Origin: JBOFCO01 sp051646105
Lineage (GTDB): Bacteria > Pseudomonadota > Alphaproteobacteria > Rhodobacterales > Rhodobacteraceae
Assembly: GCA_051646105.1 (NCBI GenBank)
Contig: JBOFCO010000228.1
Location: forward strand, 1-9,853
Length of the DNA: 9,853 bases
Reading direction: 5' to 3'
Positions 5,184 to 9,853 of the stretch are shown here, one piece after another. Position numbers and translations under genes: made by a program. The notes under the pieces were generated by a model. It was not told the DNA's origin, ran no database searches, and was given only the letters and a program-made list of their open reading frames with translations. Each line of letters starts with the position of its first letter. Within the stretch, counting starts at the first letter, position 1.

Positions 5184-8120
5184 ATGCCGATGGAAAAGAC
5201 CTTTAACGCTGCCGAGGCCGAGGCGCGCATCTCGAAGCAGTGGATCGATGGCAAGGTCGGCCGCGCCGGGGCGAACGCGAAACCGGGCGCAGAGCCTTTC
5301 TGCATCATGATCCCGCCGCCGAATGTCACCGGCAGCCTGCACATGGGTCATGCCTTCAACAACACGTTGCAGGACATTCTTGTGCGCTGGCACCGGATGC
5401 GCGGCTTCGACACACTATGGCAGGTGGGCACCGACCACGCGGGCATTGCCACGCAGATGGTGGTGGAGCGCGAACTTGCCAAGGACAAATCCAACGCCAC
5501 CCGCCGCGAAATGGGGCGCGAGGCGTTTCTGGAAAAGGTCTGGGACTGGAAGGAAAAATCCGGCGGCACCATCATCAACCAGTTGAAGCGTCTTGGCGCA
5601 ACCTGTGACTGGGACCGCGAGGCATTTACCATGTCGGGCAATTTCCCCGATGCGGTCATCAAGGTTTTCGTCGATCTTTACAACAAAGGGCTGATCTACC
5701 GCGGCAAGCGGCTGGTGAACTGGGATCCGCATTTCGAGACTGCGATTTCCGATCTTGAGGTCGAGAATATCGAGGTTGACGGCCATATGTGGCACTTCAA
5801 GTACCCGCTCGCGGGCGGGGCCACCTATGAATATGTGGAAAAGGACGAAAACGGCGTCGAGACGCTGCGCGAGACGCGCGACTATATCTCTATCGCCACG
5901 ACACGCCCCGAAACCATGCTGGGCGACGGCGCTGTGGCGGTTCACCCGTCTGATGAACGTTATGCGCCAATCATTGGAAAACTCTGTGAAATTCCGGTTG
6001 GGCCAAAGGAACACCGCCGCCTGATCCCGATCATCACCGATGAATATCCCGACCCGAATTTCGGCAGCGGCGCGGTCAAGATCACCGGCGCGCATGATTT
6101 CAACGACTATGCCGTGGCGATGCGCAACGGCATCCCCCTGTACACGCTGATGGATACCAAGGGCGCGATGCGGGCCGACGGGCTTTCGTATGAGGAAAGC
6201 GCCACCATCACCGGACAGATCGCGCGGGGGGAGCGTGAGGCAGGCGACGTCACCACGATCAACCTTGTGCCCACGGAACTGCGCGGGCTGGACCGGGCCG
6301 AGGCGCGCAAGCGCGTCGTCGCCCAGATCACCGCCGAAGGGCTGGCGGTGATGGTGCCGGGGGAGCCGGACGACAGCGACGGCAAGACCTGTTTCGACGG
6401 CGGGATGATCCCCTTTGTCGAGAAGAAGAAGATCATGCAACCCTTTGGCGACAGGTCGAAAGTTGTCATCGAACCGATGCTGACCGACCAGTGGTTTGTC
6501 GATACCGCCAAGATCGTGCAGCCCGCGATTGATGCGGTGCGGAACGGCGATACCGTGATCCTGCCGGAGCGCGACGCCAAGGTCTATTTCCACTGGCTGG
6601 AGAATATCGAGCCGTGGTGTATCTCGCGGCAACTCTGGTGGGGGCACCAGATTCCGGTTTGGCGCGACATTCCGGGACATGAATTCTGCGCTGCAAATGT
6701 TGTTGAAGCTTATGAAAAGGCTGCAAGCTTCCATGGTACAAGGGACTGGGACGAGACATATATTTATGTAAAGACTATGGGGAACGATGTCGGCATCGAT
6801 GATGACAATGACTGCAAATTGCTCCGCGACCCCGACGTTCTCGACACCTGGTTCTCCTCCGGCCTCTGGCCCATCGGCACGCTCGGCTGGCCTGAACAAA
6901 CGGCGGAACTGCAAAAATACTTCCCCACCTCGACCCTCGTCACCGGCTTCGACATCATCTTCTTCTGGGTCGCCCGGATGATGATGATGCAGCTTGCCGT
7001 GGTGGATCAGGTGCCCTTCAGAACCGTATACGTCCATGCCCTCGTCCGCGACGAGAAGGGCAAGAAAATGTCGAAGTCGCTTGGCAATGTGCTCGATCCG
7101 CTCGACCTGATCGACGAATACGGGGCCGATGCCGTGCGCTTCACCCTGACCGCGATGGCGGCAATGGGGCGCGACCTGAAACTGTCGAAAGACCGCATCG
7201 CGGGCTATCGCAACTTTGGCACCAAACTGTGGAACGCCTGCCGGTTCGCGGAAATGAACGGGGTGTGGGAGGGCCATGCAACCGGCCCTGCCCCGAAAGC
7301 CAATGCCACCGTCAACCGCTGGATCATCGCCGAAACCGCAAAAGCCGCCCGCGCGGTGGATGACGCGCTGGCGAAATACCGCTTCGACGATGCAGCCAAC
7401 GCGCTTTACGCCTTTGTCTGGGGCAAGGTCTGCGACTGGTATGTGGAATTCGCCAAGCCGCTGTTTGATGGTGCAGCGGCCGACGAAACCCGCGCCACGA
7501 TGGCATGGGTGCTGGACCAGTGCATGATCCTGCTGCATCCGATCATGCCCTTCATCACCGAAGAACTGTGGGCAATTACCGGCAGCCGTGAAAAGCTGCT
7601 GGTCCACACCGATTGGCCCGCCTATCCCGATCTGGCCGACGCGGCGGCGGAAAGCGAACTCAACTGGGTCATCTCGCTGATCGACGATATCCGGTCCGCC
7701 CGCGCGCAGGTGCATGTGCCCGTGGGGTTGAAGCTGGACATGGTGGCAACCGCGCTGTCCGATCAGGCCCGCGCGGTCTGGTCCCGGAACGAAGCGATGA
7801 TAAAGCGCCTTGCCCGGATCGAAAGCCTGACCGAAGGCGCGATGCCGAAGGGCGCGATCACCATCGCGGCGGAAGGTGCGACCTTCGCCCTGCCGCTGGC
7901 AGGCGTGATCGACATTGCCGAAGAAAAATCACGCCTTTCCAAAGCGATGGAAAAGCTGGCGAAGGAAATCGGCGGGCTGAAAGGGCGGCTGAACAACCCG
8001 AATTTCGTCGCCTCCGCACCCGAGGAAGTCGTGGACGAGGCCCGCACAAATCTGGAAGCGCGCGAGGACGAAGCCGCGAAACTGCGATCCGCACTGGCGC
8101 TGCTTGCCGAAATCGGCTGA
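5184..8120 (+). CDS. valS: valyl-tRNA synthetase
   Basis: This cytosolic class I aminoacyl-tRNA synthetase charges tRNA-Val with valine using ATP. The 978-residue product shows PPPNVTGSLHMGH with the HIGH-type signature HMGH at 53-56, the CP1 editing domain with TTRPETMLGD and GAHDFNDY, SRQLWWGHQIPVW before the second half of the active site, DVLDTWFSSGLWP, and KMSKS at 628-632. An anticodon-binding helical domain and a C-terminal coiled-coil tail rich in Lys and Glu (SRLSKAMEKLAKEIGGLKGRL) complete it. It is somewhat longer than the E. coli enzyme (951). Start ATG 5184 is chosen because GGGGA (5173-5177) is six bases upstream; ATG 5169 and ATG 5190 are in-frame alternatives. The oddity is residues about 500-546 (6681-6820), which are AT-rich (43% GC by hand count) and lie in a variable connector, followed by a stretch with many CTC leucine codons. 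Confidence 0.97.
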   Translation: MPMEKTFNAAEAEARISKQWIDGKVGRAGANAKPGAEPFCIMIPPPNVTGSLHMGHAFNNTLQDILVRWHRMRGFDTLWQVGTDHAGIATQMVVERELAKDKSNATRREMGREAFLEKVWDWKEKSGGTIINQLKRLGATCDWDREAFTMSGNFPDAVIKVFVDLYNKGLIYRGKRLVNWDPHFETAISDLEVENIEVDGHMWHFKYPLAGGATYEYVEKDENGVETLRETRDYISIATTRPETMLGDGAVAVHPSDERYAPIIGKLCEIPVGPKEHRRLIPIITDEYPDPNFGSGAVKITGAHDFNDYAVAMRNGIPLYTLMDTKGAMRADGLSYEESATITGQIARGEREAGDVTTINLVPTELRGLDRAEARKRVVAQITAEGLAVMVPGEPDDSDGKTCFDGGMIPFVEKKKIMQPFGDRSKVVIEPMLTDQWFVDTAKIVQPAIDAVRNGDTVILPERDAKVYFHWLENIEPWCISRQLWWGHQIPVWRDIPGHEFCAANVVEAYEKAASFHGTRDWDETYIYVKTMGNDVGIDDDNDCKLLRDPDVLDTWFSSGLWPIGTLGWPEQTAELQKYFPTSTLVTGFDIIFFWVARMMMMQLAVVDQVPFRTVYVHALVRDEKGKKMSKSLGNVLDPLDLIDEYGADAVRFTLTAMAAMGRDLKLSKDRIAGYRNFGTKLWNACRFAEMNGVWEGHATGPAPKANATVNRWIIAETAKAARAVDDALAKYRFDDAANALYAFVWGKVCDWYVEFAKPLFDGAAADETRATMAWVLDQCMILLHPIMPFITEELWAITGSREKLLVHTDWPAYPDLADAAAESELNWVISLIDDIRSARAQVHVPVGLKLDMVATALSDQARAVWSRNEAMIKRLARIESLTEGAMPKGAITIAAEGATFALPLAGVIDIAEEKSRLSKAMEKLAKEIGGLKGRLNNPNFVASAPEEVVDEARTNLEAREDEAAKLRSALALLAEIG

Positions 8121-8156
8121 TTTCCGTTTGGTGCAAATATCCTGCGGGGGTCTTGA

Positions 8157-8178
8157 GGGGGGCGCAAAGCCCCCCTTT
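8157..8178 (+). terminator. GC-rich hairpin terminator between valS and the MATE gene
   Basis: GGGGGGC (8157-8163) pairs with GCCCCCC (8169-8175) around loop GCAAA and is followed by TTT. It starts 36 bases after the valS stop and lies between convergent genes, its T-run overlapping the MATE stop codon (8177-8179). It is preceded by CAAATATCC (8134-8142) and GGGGG (8146-8150), an arrangement I recall as frequent downstream of genes in Rhodobacteraceae. For the minus-strand MATE transcript the same stem would form but without a following T-run. Confidence 0.65.
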
Positions 8179-9541
8179 ACGCCGCCGCCAGGCGCCCGCG
8201 CAGCCCGCGCCAGAACCGCAGGTTCAGCAGCACCGCCGCCACCGCCAGCCCGGCGACCAGCCCCAGCCACAGCCCTTCGCCACCCAGATGCAGCGAAAAG
8301 GCCAGCAGATAGCTGGCCGGAATGCCCACGATCCAGTAGCTGAAAATCGCGATCCACATCGGCACGCGGGTATCCTGCACCCCGCGCAGCAGACCCAGCC
8401 CCATCACCTGCGCCGCATCGAACATCTGGAACAGCGCCGCAAGCGCCAGCAGGCGGATACCATAGGCAAGGATCGCCGGCGCATCCGGATCGGCCCGATC
8501 CAGATACAGTCCGATGATCGGCCCGGGCAGGATCAGGAACAGCGTCACCATCGCCAGCCCGAACAGGCCCGACATGACCAGCGCCACCTTGGCCGAGCCG
8601 CGCAGGCCGTCGGTATCGCCCTCTCCATAACTCCGCCCCACCCGAACAGTCGCCGCCTGTGACAGCCCCATATGCACCATGAAGGCCAGCGCAGCCACCT
8701 GCAGGGCGATGCCATGTGCGGCCAGTTCCACCGTGCCGATCCAGCCCATCATCAGGGCGGCGCCCGAAAACAGCGCAACCTCGGCCAGACCGGTCAGGCC
8801 GATGGGCCAGCCCTGCCGGTAGACGCGCCAGAACGCCGGCCAGTCGGGCCGCCAGAACCGGGCGAACAGATGGAACCGGCGGCTGGCGGGTTCCCGTGCC
8901 GCGTAAAGCATCAGCAGCAAAGCCGAAACCGTCTGTACGGTCAGGGATGCGATCGCGGCCCCCCGCACGCCAAGCTCCGGCGCGCCCCAGTTGCCAAAGA
9001 TCAGCGCCCAGGCCAGTGCCGTATTCAGCACGACCCCCGCCAGCGTCACCCAAAGCACCACCCCGGCACGTTCAAGGGCGGCCAGATAGCTTTTCAGCGC
9101 GTTGACGACCAGCGCGGGAACAAGGCCGAAACCCGCGATACGCAGGAAATCCTGCGCCAGCGCGGCGACCTCGGGCTTTTGCCCCAATGCCAGCAGGATC
9201 GGTTCCGACCACCAGAAAAACGGCAGCACGGCCAAGCCGAACAGGATCGACAGCCACAGGCCCATGCGGGTTTCCCGGCGCACCTGCGCTTCGTCCCCGC
9301 GGCCCAGAGCATCCGACACCTGCCCCATCATCGCATTGCCGAAACCCGCCCCGACGACGAACAGCACGAAATAATAGCTGCCCGACAGCACCAGCGCCGC
9401 CAGCGGTGCCACGCCATACCAGCCCATCATCACCGTATCCGTGACATGCAGGGACATCTGCGCCAGGCCTGTGCCGATAAGTGGCAGGCCCAGCGCAAGC
9501 AGCGCGCGCGCCTGCGAGACATATTCCCGGTTGTGTGACAT
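8177..9541 (-). CDS. MATE family multidrug/toxin efflux transporter
   Basis: This 454-residue inner-membrane antiporter exports cationic drugs or metabolites in exchange for Na+ or H+. The length and the roughly 12 hydrophobic segments in two similar halves fit the family (usually 440-480). Typical pieces are LPLIGTGLAQMSLHVTDTVMMGWYG in TM1, GAGFGNAMMGQVSDALGRGDEAQVRRETR in the first half, and the matching MGLSQAATVRVGRSYGEGDTDGL in the second half. It is closest to NorM-type proteins by style; the substrate cannot be told. The start ATG (9541-9539) begins MSHNREYVSQARALLALGLP, the expected N-terminus, with a G-rich ribosome site just upstream (GGGGGG, 9549-9544, close spacing). The frame stays open for 102 codons upstream, but that stretch runs across the preceding gene and lacks family similarity. 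It lies 50 bases after the NicO-type gene on the same strand, so co-transcription is possible. Confidence 0.93.
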   Translation of the reverse strand: MSHNREYVSQARALLALGLPLIGTGLAQMSLHVTDTVMMGWYGVAPLAALVLSGSYYFVLFVVGAGFGNAMMGQVSDALGRGDEAQVRRETRMGLWLSILFGLAVLPFFWWSEPILLALGQKPEVAALAQDFLRIAGFGLVPALVVNALKSYLAALERAGVVLWVTLAGVVLNTALAWALIFGNWGAPELGVRGAAIASLTVQTVSALLLMLYAAREPASRRFHLFARFWRPDWPAFWRVYRQGWPIGLTGLAEVALFSGAALMMGWIGTVELAAHGIALQVAALAFMVHMGLSQAATVRVGRSYGEGDTDGLRGSAKVALVMSGLFGLAMVTLFLILPGPIIGLYLDRADPDAPAILAYGIRLLALAALFQMFDAAQVMGLGLLRGVQDTRVPMWIAIFSYWIVGIPASYLLAFSLHLGGEGLWLGLVAGLAVAAVLLNLRFWRGLRGRLAAA

Positions 9542-9555
9542 GGCCCCCCATAGCG

Positions 9556-9570
9556 CGAAGTCCGTCTTCG
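9556..9570 (-). other. small hairpin between NicO-type and MATE genes
   Basis: CGAAG (9556-9560) and CTTCG (9566-9570) can pair around a five-base loop in the 50-bp gap. There is no T-tract after it on the minus strand, so it is unlikely to stop transcription; it might slightly tune expression of the MATE gene within a shared transcript. Confidence 0.2.
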
Positions 9571-9591
9571 GGCAAGCGGCGGCGGTGCCGG

Positions 9592-9853
9592 TCAGCCTGC
9601 GGGGAAAAGCAGCCTCAGCGCGACGATCGTCACCAGCCCGCCCGCCAGAACCTCGACCAGCGGCATGATGCGCCCGGCCCGTCCGGCCAGTGCTGCAACG
9701 ACGCTGCCGCGCGTGCCATGCGCGGCAAGGGCCACAAGCGCCGAAACCAGTGCCGTGCCAATCCCCATGGCATACGCCCCGGCGATCCCGGCGGCATCCA
9801 GCCCCATGCGCCAGCAGAGCAGCAGCAGGAACACCGCGCCGGTGCACGGACGG
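9592..9853 (-). CDS. NicO/RcnA-type nickel/cobalt transporter, C-terminal part (cut by window edge)
   Basis: Only the last 86 residues are in the window; the gene continues past the right edge. Visible residues begin RPCTGAVFLLLLCWRMGL. The RPC-T/S-GA motif at the head of a membrane segment is a hallmark of the NicO/RcnA family, which moves Ni2+ and Co2+ across the inner membrane. Two or three further hydrophobic segments follow (GIAGAYAMGIGTALVSALVALAA; IMPLVEVLAGGLVTIVALRLLF), ending in the short tail PAG, as expected for the C-terminus. The fragment has no frameshift. Import versus efflux cannot be told from this end; the His-rich loop that helps distinguish RcnA lies outside. It is upstream of the MATE gene on the same strand with a 50-bp gap. 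A GTG at 9834 is internal, not the start. Confidence 0.85.
   Translation of the reverse strand, partial: RPCTGAVFLLLLCWRMGLDAAGIAGAYAMGIGTALVSALVALAAHGTRGSVVAALAGRAGRIMPLVEVLAGGLVTIVALRLLFPAG

Noticed and set aside
5415..7715. A 766-codon open frame antisense to valS
   Set aside because: valS on the + strand has all class I synthetase motifs; the antisense frame is a by-product of GC-rich codon bias and shows no family motif.
9542..9847. N-terminal extension of the MATE protein upstream of ATG 9541
   Set aside because: The extension overlaps the NicO-type gene in another frame, and the family N-terminus fits the 9541 start.
1..9853. CRISPR array, insertion sequence or prophage
   Set aside because: There are no regularly spaced direct repeats, no transposase or phage genes, and no terminal inverted repeats flanking any gene.

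Overview
This 9.85-kb window is GC-rich (roughly 60% or more by eye). It reads as a stretch of alphaproteobacterial chromosome, most probably Rhodobacterales/Rhodobacteraceae. The support is the style of the valyl-tRNA synthetase, a HisKA_2-type kinase with a DUF4118-like membrane domain, a two-part possible EcfG promoter, a threonine tRNA with encoded CCA, and a GC-rich terminator preceded by CAAATATCC next to valS. The taxon is inferred from sequence style, not from a search. No transposase, phage gene, CRISPR array or plasmid gene is visible.

Layout, left to right. Bases 1-507 hold no convincing gene but contain a match to the alphaproteobacterial general-stress promoter (GGAAC-N16-CGTT, 35-59) followed by three strong inverted repeats. 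Next come a membrane-bound HisKA_2 histidine kinase (508-1593, + strand), tRNA-Thr(UGU) (1660-1735), and the manganese transporter mntH (1885-3213), whose promoter is overlapped by a Fur-family 7-1-7 box. Convergent with mntH, and sharing its stop codon bases, is an HxlR-family regulator (3210-3899, - strand) with an extra C-terminal domain. Its start region carries a perfect 17-bp tandem duplication that creates a six-codon decoy reading frame. Divergent from it is a two-gene operon for a DUF1428 protein and a two-domain VOC/glyoxalase protein, joined by an ATGA overlap. A hairpin terminator separates this operon from valS (5184-8120). On the minus strand at the right end lie a MATE efflux transporter (8177-9541) and the C-terminal end of a NicO/RcnA-type nickel/cobalt transporter cut by the window edge.

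How they work together. The region is mostly housekeeping and transport. MntH (Mn2+ import) and the NicO-type protein (Ni2+/Co2+ transport) both handle transition metals but are 5 kb apart. The HxlR regulator with the DUF1428-VOC pair looks like a self-contained divergent regulator/target module, possibly sensing electrophiles or redox stress through a conserved N-terminal cysteine. The histidine kinase has no response regulator next to it; its possible EcfG promoter would fit a role in the general stress response.

No clearly new multi-gene system was found. The points most worth a second look are the frameshifting 17-bp tandem duplication at the HxlR start, the EcfG-like promoter with a structured leader or RNA before the kinase, and a compositionally foreign segment inside valS.
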